From NCBI RefSeq assembly GCF_900188395.1, contig NZ_FZOB01000013.1, positions 1-50,095 of the forward strand: DNA of 50,095 bases, read 5' to 3'. Under the pieces are notes generated by a model. The model saw nothing but the letters and a program-made list of their open reading frames with translations. It ran no database searches and was not told the DNA's origin. Origin of the DNA: Desulfurobacterium atlanticum. Its GTDB lineage: Bacteria; Aquificota; Aquificia; Desulfurobacteriales; Desulfurobacteriaceae. Positions 1-8,400 of the stretch are shown piece by piece (the first letter of the stretch is position 1; every line of letters begins with the position of its first letter). A program made the position numbers and the translations under genes.

Positions 1-89
<89 letters not shown>

Positions 90-151
90 TTTTTTTATTT
101 CTGAAAAAAGAACCATATTCCATAACCTTTTCTTGAAAGGAGGAGGTGAAA

Positions 152-388
152 ATGGAATTGTGGGTAAAAGCTGGCGAGGAAACAGTAAAAATTCAAGGTT
201 CTTTAAAATCAATATTTGAAACAGTCAAAAATAAGTTTACAGAAACTCCAAAGATTCTTGCCTTCAACGGTACCAAAAGAGAAAGAAGAAGATTTAAGAA
301 AGAGCTTAGATTTGCTAAAAAAGATTTAATAAAAGCTGCTGAAAATTATCTTATTTGGTATAAAAGCTGTAAGAGACTCTTTTCTTAG
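152..388 (+). CDS. small orphan protein, 78 aa
   Basis: I do not recognise this protein. ATG at 152 has a perfect AGGAGG at 141-146 with a 5-base gap, better than the in-frame GTG at 146 that lies inside the Shine-Dalgarno. The protein has an amphipathic N-terminal half (MELWVKAGEETVKIQG) and a very basic, helical C-terminal half with a KRERRRFKKE patch, so nucleic-acid or ribosome contact is possible but unproven. It sits alone between the rRNA operon and a convergent carbonic anhydrase gene. No signal peptide or membrane segment is visible. Confidence 0.7.
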   Translation: MELWVKAGEETVKIQGSLKSIFETVKNKFTETPKILAFNGTKRERRRFKKELRFAKKDLIKAAENYLIWYKSCKRLFS

Positions 389-411
389 AATTTTTAATAG
401 AAGACTCTTGG

Positions 412-433
412 AAAAAGTGGGAATTCCCCCCTT
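412..433 (-). terminator. terminator of the carbonic anhydrase gene
   Basis: On the minus strand the sequence reads AAGGGGGG AATT CCCACTT followed by TTTCC. This is an imperfect G/C hairpin with an AATT loop and a T-run, placed just after the stop codon of the minus-strand gene. It resembles hairpins at 43566-43585 and 45813-45834. Confidence 0.5.
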
Positions 434-441
434 AATATAAT

Positions 442-1098
442 TTAAATTGTTATTTTTTCTAATAGCTCAGCGGGAATATCTTGCTTTGTTAAGTTTTCTT
501 TTATTGATTCTCTCTCTTTTTCTCCGTTAATATTAATTATAACTATTCTTCCGAATCCTTTATTATAATAATTCCCAAAGTCGTAGATGCCTCCTAAGAC
601 GCTCAATTCTTTGTTTTCTATTAAAGTTTTATATCTTTTTACAGCTATTCCAACTTGCCAGTGAATGTTTTCTTCTATCGCTTTCTGAATATCTCCTTTA
701 TTTTTTGTTATTTCCTTTAGAGGAATGTGAAGGTGGTCAAGTTCATATCTTATACTATGATTTTCATTTTCATATCCTGATATAAATGTTTTTATAGCTC
801 CACAGTTTGTATGGCCAAGGATAAAAAGAATTGGTGTTTTTAGATGTAGAACGCCGTAATCTACAGAGCCTAAATTGTTTTCTATTTGATTTCCAATGTT
901 TCTTATAATGAAGACTTTATTTATTGCATCTTCTGTAAAAATTTCTGTTTGTACTCTTGAATCTGAACAGGTAACGAGTGTAATCTTTGGAGCTTGAGAA
1001 TTTATATGTTCTTTAAAAAAATCCCTGCTTTTTCCTTTGAGGAATCGGTCGTTTGTGAGTAGTATCTCTTTTATCAGTTCTTTACTATTTTGCTCCAT
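442..1098 (-). CDS. beta-class carbonic anhydrase
   Basis: Reversible hydration of CO2 to bicarbonate in the cytoplasm, which supplies inorganic carbon for fixation and carboxylases. The 218-residue length fits the beta family. The zinc-site motifs are present: CSDSR (C44, with D46 and R48 as the Asp-Arg dyad) and HTNCG (H96 and C99). ATG at 1098 follows AGAGGT with a 6-base gap. The gene is transcribed alone, divergent from the PilZ gene and convergent with the small orphan gene. In an autotroph this enzyme would feed the reductive TCA cycle; that role is inferred from the suspected lineage. Confidence 0.95.
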   Translation of the reverse strand: MEQNSKELIKEILLTNDRFLKGKSRDFFKEHINSQAPKITLVTCSDSRVQTEIFTEDAINKVFIIRNIGNQIENNLGSVDYGVLHLKTPILFILGHTNCGAIKTFISGYENENHSIRYELDHLHIPLKEITKNKGDIQKAIEENIHWQVGIAVKRYKTLIENKELSVLGGIYDFGNYYNKGFGRIVIININGEKERESIKENLTKQDIPAELLEKITI

Positions 1099-1190
1099 CT
1101 TTTTACCTCTAATTTTTTACATTATTTTAACATTTCCTTCTTTCTCCCTCTGATTTACTTTTACTGTTTTGTGTTGTTAGGTTTTATTTT

Positions 1191-1199
1191 TGATACAAT
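1191..1199 (+). promoter_or_regulatory. extended -10 promoter for the PilZ-FliJ-MotE genes
   Basis: TGATACAAT at 1191-1199 is an extended -10 element (TGN plus TACAAT), 41 bases before the chosen ATG at 1240. There is no clear -35 at 17 bp; TTGTGT at 1169-1174 would need a 19-bp spacer. The region 1099-1239 between the divergent genes therefore looks like control DNA rather than coding sequence. Confidence 0.4.
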
Positions 1200-1239
1200 A
1201 ATTGGCGTAATTACACTTTATTTCTCTTTAGAGGAGAAC

Positions 1240-2265
1240 ATGAAATATCTTGAGTATTTAAAATTTCCGGTGGCATCAACTTCTTATATTGTTCTTTTCT
1301 TTTTGCTGATATTTATAGCGGTACTTTTTATTTTTACTGTAGCTTTTTTCAGGAGCCTATATCATAAGAGAAAATACAAACTTTCTTTTATGAAAGAGGC
1401 TTTCGAGCATGGCTTGACTGAAAGGGAAGCAGAAATTTTATGGCAGTACTCTTTGAAAGAAGGTAGAGATCCCTTTTTAACTCTGGAGTTTAAAGCAGCT
1501 TTTGAAAAAGTTGTTGACCTGTATTTAAAGGAGGATCCTTCTGCTGATGAAAATATTGTTTCTCAGATGAGAGAAAAGCTCGGCTTTGATGTCGTTCCCT
1601 ATTTTGCACCTCTTGTATCAACCAAGGACATAGAGCTATTCCAGCCGGCTAAAGTAGAAATTGAAGAGGGATATTTGGCTGAAATAGTTCTTTTTGATAA
1701 AGATGAAAGGTATATGTATTGGGCTTTTGTTGATTCTTTTCCTAAGAATAGGATTAAAAAAGGGGATAAGATAACGGTTACTTTTTTGAGAAAAGGGGAT
1801 GCCATCTATAAGTTTTCAGTTCCGGTTGAAGAGGTTTATGAAGAAAAAGACAGACTTATGATTAAGCTTCCTCATACATTTAATCTTGTTCGTTATCAGA
1901 GAAGAAATTATGCGAGAGTTGAAGTGGACATTCTTTGTAAATTAGGCGTTTTAACTGAAAATGGTTGGAATTGGTATGAAGGAAGATTAAAAGATATAAG
2001 TATGGGTGGTGCAAGGATCTGCTTCCCTTATGGTGATGAAAGACCTCAAATATCTGTTTTATCTGAAGTAAAGCTTGAGTTCTTCCTTGAAGGGAGGCCA
2101 TTTTCTTTAAATGGGGTAGTTGTTAATGAAGATTTAAAGGAAAAGATGTTGTGTGTTGGGGTGGAATTTAGGGATGTTAAGGAATCTGATCAGCAGTTCA
2201 TTTATAAATTTGTTAAGAAAGAGCAGAAAAGACTTGCTGAACTTTATGTGAGAAGTAGAGAATGA
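1240..2265 (+). CDS. PilZ domain protein, YcgR-like, membrane-anchored
   Basis: Probable cyclic-di-GMP receptor acting on flagellar function. ATG at 1240 follows GAGGAG (1231-1236). A longer frame back to a TTG at 1090 exists, but it overlaps the carbonic anhydrase start and the promoter region. The 341-residue protein has one N-terminal transmembrane helix (about 15-38), a cytoplasmic helical part, a YcgR-N-like beta region (about 130-205) and a C-terminal PilZ domain. The c-di-GMP signature is complete: RYQRRNYAR near 217-225 and DISMGG near 253-258. It overlaps the FliJ-like gene by 4 bases, which supports a flagellar-brake role. Ligand binding is inferred from these motifs. Confidence 0.85.
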   Translation: MKYLEYLKFPVASTSYIVLFFLLIFIAVLFIFTVAFFRSLYHKRKYKLSFMKEAFEHGLTEREAEILWQYSLKEGRDPFLTLEFKAAFEKVVDLYLKEDPSADENIVSQMREKLGFDVVPYFAPLVSTKDIELFQPAKVEIEEGYLAEIVLFDKDERYMYWAFVDSFPKNRIKKGDKITVTFLRKGDAIYKFSVPVEEVYEEKDRLMIKLPHTFNLVRYQRRNYARVEVDILCKLGVLTENGWNWYEGRLKDISMGGARICFPYGDERPQISVLSEVKLEFFLEGRPFSLNGVVVNEDLKEKMLCVGVEFRDVKESDQQFIYKFVKKEQKRLAELYVRSRE

Positions 2266-2699
2266 AGGCACTCCACTTATTTCTGAAGCATACAGAGTAT
2301 CAAATAAAGAAAGAGGAATTTATCCTTAAAGAGTTTCTTTCTGAGCTTGATGAGGTTGAAACAAAAATTGAGAGTTTGAGAAAAGAGTATTCTGTGAAGA
2401 AGCAGCAGCTTACCAGAGTTAAGAATGGTATGGAAATTTCTCTACTTCTTAATTATTGTAACTTTATTCTTGAAGAGATAGAGAAGAAAAATGTAGAGAA
2501 AAAGCAATTACTGCATAAAATTCAGATTCAAAAGCAGAAACTTGCAAGGTTAAATGGAGAGAAAAAAGCTGTTGAGAAGTTTTTGGAAAAGAAGAAGAGA
2601 AATGAACTAATAAATCAGCTTGTTCAGGAAGGGAGACTTGCAGATGAGGTTTTTAGCCGGGTTTATGCTGATGGTGATGATAGTAGCTGGAATGCCTAA
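2262..2699 (+). CDS. fliJ: FliJ-like flagellar export protein
   Basis: A 145-residue, almost fully helical, strongly charged coiled-coil protein. Length and heptad character fit FliJ, the stalk-like subunit that couples the FliI ATPase to the flagellar export gate. There is no sequence motif that proves the family, so the call rests on size, coiled coil and position between a PilZ flagellar-type protein and a MotE-like protein. It overlaps the upstream gene by ATGA and the downstream gene by 56 bases, so translation is coupled. FliI is not in the window. Alternative: an unrelated small coiled-coil protein. Confidence 0.6.
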   Translation: MKALHLFLKHTEYQIKKEEFILKEFLSELDEVETKIESLRKEYSVKKQQLTRVKNGMEISLLLNYCNFILEEIEKKNVEKKQLLHKIQIQKQKLARLNGEKKAVEKFLEKKKRNELINQLVQEGRLADEVFSRVYADGDDSSWNA

Positions 2700-3114
2700 C
2701 TTTTCTGCTGCTCAGGAAGTGGAAAAATCGGAAATTAAAAAGGAACTTCAGCGACTTTTGACATTGAGGGAAGAAATAAACAAACTTATAGCTAAGAAAG
2801 AGCAAATTTTAAAAAAGATAGTTGAGGAACGTAAAAAACTTGCACAGGAGAGGAAAGCTTTTGAAGAGGAGATAAAAGCTGTTCAAAATGAAAGGTATAA
2901 AAAGCTTGCAAAAATATTTTCAAAAATGGATCCAGAACTTGCCGGTCAGAAAATTTCTGCGATGGATAATATGACAGAGGCAGCTTATATCTTTTTGAAT
3001 ATGAAAGAGCGTTATGCTGGCCAGATTATGAACTATGTTTCTCCTGAAAAGGTAAAAGAAATTGTTAGTATTATGATAGAGATAAAGAATAATAAGAACA
3101 GCAGTAGCAAATAG
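2644..3114 (+). CDS. MotE-like protein with MgtE N-terminal-like domain
   Basis: 156 residues from ATG 2644: a signal peptide or N-terminal anchor (MRFLAGFMLMVMIVAGMPNF then SAAQ), a charged coiled coil (about 25-90) and a C-terminal helical repeat (KLAKIFSKMDPELAGQKIS to about 150) typical of the MgtE N-terminal domain also found in MotE proteins. MotE is a periplasmic chaperone of the flagellar motor. The start inside the FliJ-like frame is preferred because it gives a clean signal sequence; an in-frame TTG at 2620 is possible. Position in the PilZ-FliJ cluster supports a motor or export role. Confidence 0.65.
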   Translation: MRFLAGFMLMVMIVAGMPNFSAAQEVEKSEIKKELQRLLTLREEINKLIAKKEQILKKIVEERKKLAQERKAFEEEIKAVQNERYKKLAKIFSKMDPELAGQKISAMDNMTEAAYIFLNMKERYAGQIMNYVSPEKVKEIVSIMIEIKNNKNSSSK

Positions 3115-3130
3115 TGGTAAAATTGCTTTT

Positions 3131-3940
3131 ATGAAAAAGATAGAAAGTGAAAAAATAATAGATTTATCTCATCTAAGGCCGTGGTCTTTCTCCAAAGTTC
3201 AGAAAGCCAAAAAGTGTGCTTACGATTTTTACTGGAGTTACGTGGATAAAAAAGAGCCGGCAGAGCGAGCTGACTTCTTTGTTCTTGGAAGTGGCGTTCA
3301 TTTTATTCTTGAAAATGCTATAGAAACTGCTTTTAAAAGGTGCAGACCGTTAAATTTTGAGATTTTAAACTACTTTTTTGAGAAGTTCAGAAAATTTGAA
3401 CCGGGAATTTCTTATGAGAAGCTAAAACCGTTTTTCCCCAATATCCTGAACTATGTTAATAGCCAGATAAGAAGGATAGAAAAAATAAAGTTTTTCTTTT
3501 CAGAAGTTGATTTATGTATAAATAGGCGGTTTGAACCGATAGATTTTAACGGAGAGGAAGCCTTTATAAGGGGCAAGCTTGATTTTGTTTTTGCCCTTGA
3601 CGATACTCTCTATATTGTTGACCATAAAACCAACAGAAGCAGGGAGTTTTCAAACAAACTGAAAACTCAGCTTAGATGGTATGCGCTTCTTGCTAAAGCA
3701 AAATTCCCTCAATTTAAAAAACTTGCTCTTGAAGTGCATAATGTTCGTTATGGGACGGTTCAACGGATTATTTTTACTGATACTGATGTAAAGCATTTTC
3801 AGCTTAAACTTCTGCCAATAATTGAAATGATAGAAATGGAACTGGCGGATAAAAGTTTCTCACAGCTTGTTCCTTCTCCTTCTTCCACAAACTGCAGATG
3901 GTGTGATTTTCGTCATATCTGTCCGGCGAAAAAGTGTTAG
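3131..3940 (+). CDS. stand-alone PD-(D/E)XK nuclease with Fe-S cysteines (RecB family)
   Basis: 269 residues matching the RecB/AddB/Cas4 nuclease fold. GKLDFVFA near 148-155 supplies the motif II Asp, and the DHKTN element near 164-168 supplies the Asp-X-Lys. Four cysteines could bind a 4Fe-4S cluster: C29 at the N-terminus and C255, C258, C264 at the C-terminus (CRWC plus C), the split arrangement of AddB and Cas4. There is no helicase part and no cas or add gene beside it. It is probably a DNA exonuclease for repair, and the endonuclease IV gene lies two genes downstream. The exact substrate cannot be read from sequence. Confidence 0.85.
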   Translation: MKKIESEKIIDLSHLRPWSFSKVQKAKKCAYDFYWSYVDKKEPAERADFFVLGSGVHFILENAIETAFKRCRPLNFEILNYFFEKFRKFEPGISYEKLKPFFPNILNYVNSQIRRIEKIKFFFSEVDLCINRRFEPIDFNGEEAFIRGKLDFVFALDDTLYIVDHKTNRSREFSNKLKTQLRWYALLAKAKFPQFKKLALEVHNVRYGTVQRIIFTDTDVKHFQLKLLPIIEMIEMELADKSFSQLVPSPSSTNCRWCDFRHICPAKKC

Positions 3941-3947
3941 AGGTTTA

Positions 3948-5234
3948 ATGATGGTGAGAGAGGAAAAGTTAGGGTTAAAAGAGTTAATCGCCATTGGTGT
4001 AGGTGGAATGATAGGTGGAGGGATATTCTCAGTTCTTGGCGTAGCTGTTGGCTTTGCAGGAAATGGTGCTCCTTTATCCTTCTTTATAGATATGCTTATA
4101 GCTCTTGCAGCTGGTTATCACTATGTTAAGTTGGCACTTACTTTCAGAGATGATGGAGCAAGTTACACCTATCTTAAGAAAGCTTTTCCTGATAAGCCTT
4201 CTATAGCTGCTGTTGAAGGCTGGATTGTTATTATAGGATATGTAGGGACGCTTGCACTTTATGCGTTTACTTTCGGTGCTTACGGAGCTGACCTTTTTGG
4301 GCTTTCCGATTCTTTATTTTTAAGAATCGTTCTTTCGGTGGGAATGCTGCTCTTTTTCTTTTTTATAAACCTTAAAGGGGTAAGGACTTCTGGGCTTACT
4401 GAGGACATTATTGTTTATACCAAGATAGCAATACTGGCGGGTTTTGCGTTTATAGGGCTTTTAAATGTTGATAAGGATAGGTTTGTTCCTTTTTTAAACA
4501 AAGGTGTTTCTCCAGTTTTCCTTGGTGCGGCTGTAATTTTTGTTGCCTATGAAGGTTTCCAGCTTATTACAAATGCTGTTAGAGAAACGGATAATCCTGA
4601 TAAAAATATTCCCCGGGGAATTTATGGTTCAATTCTTATAACAGGTTTGATTTACATTACTCTTGCAGTTGTTGCTGTTGGAGCTCTCTCTTATGACCAG
4701 CTTATAAGAGCGAAAGAATATGCTCTTGCAGCTGTTGCAGAACCGATACTTGGCAGTTTTGGTAAGGTTTTAATATCCCTTGCTGCTCTGATGGCTACAA
4801 GTTCTGCCGTTAATTCTACTCTTTTTGGAGCTTCAAGGATGATGGCAGAGATGGCGGAAGAGAAAATAATGCCACCTTTTCTTGGTAAGAGAGATAGAGC
4901 GGGAGTTCCTTTTATAGCACTTGCAGTTATGACGTTTTTTGCTATCCTTTTTACAGCAGCAGGAACTTTAAGTGTTATTGCTGAGTTTTCAAGTATAACT
5001 TTTCTCCTTGTTTCCATAGGGGTTTCTCTTGCAAATATAAGATTGAAAGATAAAACGAAAGCGCGTATTGATGTGGCTATTTTAGGACTTATTCTAATGT
5101 GTATTACTGTGGCTACAATACTTGTCTATCTTGCTTTTAGTAATTTAGAAGAGCTTGTAACTATAATGTTAATCTATTTTGCTGTTACCTGTTTGTTCTT
5201 TTTCTATAAAAAAATTTACCATCTGGAGAGTTAA
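3948..5234 (+). CDS. APC-family amino-acid permease
   Basis: A 428-residue inner-membrane transporter with about 12 hydrophobic segments. The first helix carries the APC signature GVGGMIGGGIFSVLGVAVG, whose unwound Gly-rich stretch holds the substrate carboxyl group. A YEGFQLITNAVRETDNPDKN-type loop near the middle is also typical. ATG at 3948 follows AGAGGT (3939-3944) and lies 7 bases after the nuclease stop; the longer frame would overlap that gene. The substrate is probably an amino acid or amine taken up with a cation. Specificity cannot be assigned. Confidence 0.9.
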   Translation: MMVREEKLGLKELIAIGVGGMIGGGIFSVLGVAVGFAGNGAPLSFFIDMLIALAAGYHYVKLALTFRDDGASYTYLKKAFPDKPSIAAVEGWIVIIGYVGTLALYAFTFGAYGADLFGLSDSLFLRIVLSVGMLLFFFFINLKGVRTSGLTEDIIVYTKIAILAGFAFIGLLNVDKDRFVPFLNKGVSPVFLGAAVIFVAYEGFQLITNAVRETDNPDKNIPRGIYGSILITGLIYITLAVVAVGALSYDQLIRAKEYALAAVAEPILGSFGKVLISLAALMATSSAVNSTLFGASRMMAEMAEEKIMPPFLGKRDRAGVPFIALAVMTFFAILFTAAGTLSVIAEFSSITFLLVSIGVSLANIRLKDKTKARIDVAILGLILMCITVATILVYLAFSNLEELVTIMLIYFAVTCLFFFYKKIYHLES

Positions 5235-5238
5235 TTAG

Positions 5239-6084
5239 ATGAAGTTTATCGGTGCTCATGTTAGTGCTGCAGGGGGAGTTTCAAACGCTCCCTTAAATGC
5301 AAAAAATATAGGAGCGAAGGCTTTTGCTCTTTTTACTAAAAATCAAAGAAGATGGTATGCAAAACCGATTCCACCTGAAGAGGTTGAAAGGTTCCATCTG
5401 AATCTTGAAGAATCCGGTATTCCAATAGAATATATACTTCCCCACGACAGCTATCTTATAAACCTGGGTCATCCTGATAAAGAAAAAAGGCAGAAATCGC
5501 TTGATGCTTTTATTGATGAGGTTAGAAGGTGTGAGCTTCTTGGCTTAAAGTATCTTAACTTCCATCCAGGTAGCCATCTTAAAATGGTTTCTGAGGAAGA
5601 GTGTCTTAATATTGTGGCTGATTCTATCAACAGAACTCTTGATGTTACAGACGGAGTTACTCTTGTTATAGAAAATACAGCCGGCCAGGGCAGCAATGTT
5701 GGTTATCGCTTTGAGCATCTTGCTTTTATAATTGATAAGGTTGAAGATAAAAGTCGTATAGGAGTGTGTCTTGATACCTGTCATCTTTTTGCGGCAGGGT
5801 ATGATATTCGCACAAGAGAAGCTTATGAGAAAACGATGGCTGAATTTGAAGAGATTGTTGGATTTAAGTATCTTAAAGGGGTTCATTTAAACGATGCTAA
5901 ATCTGAGCTTGGAAGTCGTGTTGACCGTCACCACTCAATAGGTAAAGGTAATCTTGGAATTGAGCCTTTCCGCTTTTTAATGAATGATGAGCGGTTTAAT
6001 AACATTCCTATGGTTCTTGAAACGATAGAACCGCTACTTTGGCCAGAAGAGATAAAACTGCTTTATAGTCTTATAAAGGAGTAA
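5239..6084 (+). CDS. nfo: endonuclease IV (AP endonuclease)
   Basis: Cleaves DNA 5' to abasic sites in base-excision repair, using three zinc ions. The 281-residue length is typical. Visible signatures: [10 protein letters not shown] at the N-terminus, [18 protein letters not shown], the [14 protein letters not shown] metal-site block and [20 protein letters not shown] with the zinc-binding Asp and His residues. It starts 4 bases after the permease stop, so it shares that transcript. A palindrome overlapping its stop codon ends the operon. Confidence 0.97.
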   Translation: MKFIGAHVSAAGGVSNAPLNAKNIGAKAFALFTKNQRRWYAKPIPPEEVERFHLNLEESGIPIEYILPHDSYLINLGHPDKEKRQKSLDAFIDEVRRCELLGLKYLNFHPGSHLKMVSEEECLNIVADSINRTLDVTDGVTLVIENTAGQGSNVGYRFEHLAFIIDKVEDKSRIGVCLDTCHLFAAGYDIRTREAYEKTMAEFEEIVGFKYLKGVHLNDAKSELGSRVDRHHSIGKGNLGIEPFRFLMNDERFNNIPMVLETIEPLLWPEEIKLLYSLIKE

Positions 6085-6118
6085 GGGATTATCCCTTACT
6101 CAAGTCCCATTTTTTTTA
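6079..6118. terminator. bidirectional terminator hairpin
   Basis: GAGTAAGGGAT (6079-6089) pairs with ATCCCTTACTC (6091-6101), an 11-bp stem around one central base. It contains the nfo stop codon and overlaps the stop of the convergent rhodanese gene. On the + strand eight T residues follow at 6111-6118, nine bases after the stem. Confidence 0.7.
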
Positions 6119-6473
6119 TTTTCCCTGGCTTAATAAAGCTTACAAACTCCTCAAGGGTTGCTGCAAGGATTTTTACGTTATCAAATCCTTTACTTTTAAG
6201 ATAGATATAGGCCATTGCAGCCTTCAATTTTCCAGCACAGAAGAGACATAGAAGTTTGTCCTCTGGTAGCTCACTTAACCTATCAGGAAGTTGATTGATA
6301 GGGATGTTTATTCCGAACTTTCCAAGTGGAATGAGAGCGGTTTCCTTTTCGTCTCTTACATCAATCATTATCGCTTTTCCTTCTTTCCACATTGGAAAAA
6401 ACTTTTCGGCGGAGATTTTGCTTTCTCCGCTTGCCCAGAAATCAAAATCCATGCTTTTAAGAAGCTGGTCCAT
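6096..6473 (-). CDS. rhodanese-like sulfurtransferase domain protein
   Basis: A single rhodanese domain of 125 residues, cytoplasmic by lack of a signal peptide. Features seen: IMIDVRDEKE (the conserved Asp-Val-Arg), INIPINQLPDRL, and a FCAGKLKAAMA loop after the LCLFC strand, where the cysteine should form the persulfide. The loop is less basic than the usual CRxGxR form, so activity is likely but not certain. It is the last gene of the moxR operon and overlaps the transglutaminase gene by 17 bases. A role in sulfur relay is inferred from the fold only. Confidence 0.8.
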   Translation of the reverse strand: MDQLLKSMDFDFWASGESKISAEKFFPMWKEGKAIMIDVRDEKETALIPLGKFGINIPINQLPDRLSELPEDKLLCLFCAGKLKAAMAYIYLKSKGFDNVKILAATLEEFVSFIKPGKIKKMGLE

Positions 6474-8400
6474 CTTCTCCTCCCTTTTTTATCTCCTTTA
6501 TTATATTTCTCAGGTTTTCAAGGGTTTTACAGCAGATAGGTTCATCCCTGTAAAAACTTTCCTGATAGATTCTAACAAACTCTAACGCTTTTTCTCTTAA
6601 ATTTTTATCATCAATTCTTTTTACAAAAGTTTCAAGGGGTTCGTTTCCTTGTCTTACGTAGCCTTTCTTTTCTAAAGTTTCATAAAACTCTTCCACAACC
6701 GTTTTTCTGTTTTTCATAAGGATTATCAGTGTAACAAAAAGTAGAAGAAGTGTTGCAGTGTAAATGGTTTCCTCTTTTGAGAGCAGGCTTTTAACGTTTA
6801 GGTCTGGCAGTTTCTTAAATGTGGAAAAGCTGGTTCTAAGTTTTGAGAACGTTTTTATCTGGGTTGTGAAATCGTAGTTTATAACGGTGCTTATGAAATA
6901 GTAGTTTAGTGTATCCATAAGGAGGAACAATTTCTCTTTTAAACTTTTCTTTTTTTGTGCTACTGCCTGTGCTGTTTGTTCTCCTGTTCCCTGAATAGTT
7001 TCCTGTCCGGCTGCAAATGTTGGTTCAAAGTGATGCCACTTTCCGTTTCTGTAATACTCAACCCATACATGAGCGTTTTTGCCCATTATCAGATAGTAGT
7101 TTCCGTAAGGGTTATACTCTCCTGAATAAAATCCTCCTACAAGCCGGGCAGGGATTCCCTTTAGTCTGAAAATTACCGCGGCGGCACTTGCAAAGTATTC
7201 ACAGTTTCCCTTTTTCACATTTAAAAGGAAATCCTTAAGGGAAACAGGTAATCCTTTAAGAGTGTACCTATACTCTTTTTGAAAAAGTTTAAGAATTTCT
7301 TGGGGTAGTTGATTTTCAGGGGTGTTTTTAAATCTTTCTTTAACAAATTTTTCAATTTCAGGCATTGGCGGTAGGGAAAGATAAAGTTTTTTCTCTTTTT
7401 CTGTTAAAGGTTCTTCTATTTCATTTGTTAATACAGATACTCCCGTGTATCGGACTCTTTTTGTTACAGGTTTTGGATATACGAAGAAGCTTCCTTCCCG
7501 TTTTGCTTTTATCTGTGAAATCTGGTAGGGTATGTTGATGAGCGGCAGGTATTTATCACCGTAAGGTTCAAGAATTACGGTTTGATATATTTTTTCTCCT
7601 TTAATGGTTATTTTTTTTCTTTCTGTTTTAATGTGTATCCAGCGGTTTTTAAAGAATTTTTCAAAGGTAATACTTCTAAAATAAGGCGGTTTTTCAAGTT
7701 TTTTTACGGAAACTCTCATAAAAATGGTATTTGATTCTTGAATTTCACTGACACCACCGAGGTTTATGCTGTTTGAAAATCCTGTGATAACTCTTTTCTG
7801 TTGGGGTATAAGGTTAAAGAGTGGAGCCTGAGTTCTGGGAAGTATTATAAAAAAGAAGATGGTAAGGGGGATAGCTACGGTTATAAATATGATGCTGAAA
7901 CTCAGTATTTTTGTAAGTTCTTTTGTTGAGAGTTTGAGTTTTCTGTTCTCTTTTAGAAATGTTAAAAGCACTGTGCCTGTTATGATGATTATAGCTTCAA
8001 GGATGAACAGAAAGAGAAATTTTATGTTTAAAAGAAATATTGAAGATGCTGTAAAGAGGAAGAGAGAAAGGGCAAATATCTGGTAGAAATCCCTTACATC
8101 TTTCTTTTCAATCAGTTTTACCGATAGAAGAAATGTGAGTGTTTCTGCAATAGGGGTTATAAGGTTATTTAGTGATAGTTTTGAAAGAAAAAACACGGAT
8201 CCAAGAATAGATACTATGTTTAAAACGGTTCTGTTTTCAAACTGTTTTCCAGTTTTTTCCTGATATACTGCTGCAATTAGTGAAAGGATGAAGATAGCAG
8301 ATAAGATTGGGTTTATAAAAGGTAAAATAGTTGCACTTCCTATTATGGATGCTACAACTGATAGGATAAATACGATAATGCGAACAGGTATTTTTCTCAT
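6457..8400 (-). CDS. TgpA-like membrane transglutaminase-family protein
   Basis: 647 residues: six or more N-terminal transmembrane helices (to about 187), an extracytoplasmic region, a transglutaminase-like core (about 365-465) and a final transmembrane helix near 551-570 with a cytoplasmic tail. The Cys-His pair of the papain-like site is clear: GNCEYFA with C400 and AHVWVE with H444. The third position, usually Asp in a DPT motif, is Glu here (FEPTF, E459). This family is regularly encoded beside MoxR and DUF58 proteins, exactly as here, and overlaps the DUF58 gene by ATGA. Substrate and physiological role are unknown. Confidence 0.9.
   Translation of the reverse strand: MRKIPVRIIVFILSVVASIIGSATILPFINPILSAIFILSLIAAVYQEKTGKQFENRTVLNIVSILGSVFFLSKLSLNNLITPIAETLTFLLSVKLIEKKDVRDFYQIFALSLFLFTASSIFLLNIKFLFLFILEAIIIITGTVLLTFLKENRKLKLSTKELTKILSFSIIFITVAIPLTIFFFIILPRTQAPLFNLIPQQKRVITGFSNSINLGGVSEIQESNTIFMRVSVKKLEKPPYFRSITFEKFFKNRWIHIKTERKKITIKGEKIYQTVILEPYGDKYLPLINIPYQISQIKAKREGSFFVYPKPVTKRVRYTGVSVLTNEIEEPLTEKEKKLYLSLPPMPEIEKFVKERFKNTPENQLPQEILKLFQKEYRYTLKGLPVSLKDFLLNVKKGNCEYFASAAAVIFRLKGIPARLVGGFYSGEYNPYGNYYLIMGKNAHVWVEYYRNGKWHHFEPTFAAGQETIQGTGEQTAQAVAQKKKSLKEKLFLLMDTLNYYFISTVINYDFTTQIKTFSKLRTSFSTFKKLPDLNVKSLLSKEETIYTATLLLLFVTLIILMKNRKTVVEEFYETLEKKGYVRQGNEPLETFVKRIDDKNLREKALEFVRIYQESFYRDEPICCKTLENLRNIIKEIKKGGEDGPAS

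Noticed and set aside
1090-1239. N-terminal extension of the PilZ protein with a second hydrophobic helix
   Set aside because: It would start at a TTG inside the carbonic anhydrase start region and read through a promoter-like -10. ATG 1240 has GAGGAG upstream.
3131-3940. Cas4 of a CRISPR system
   Set aside because: No cas genes and no regularly spaced repeat array are present in the window.
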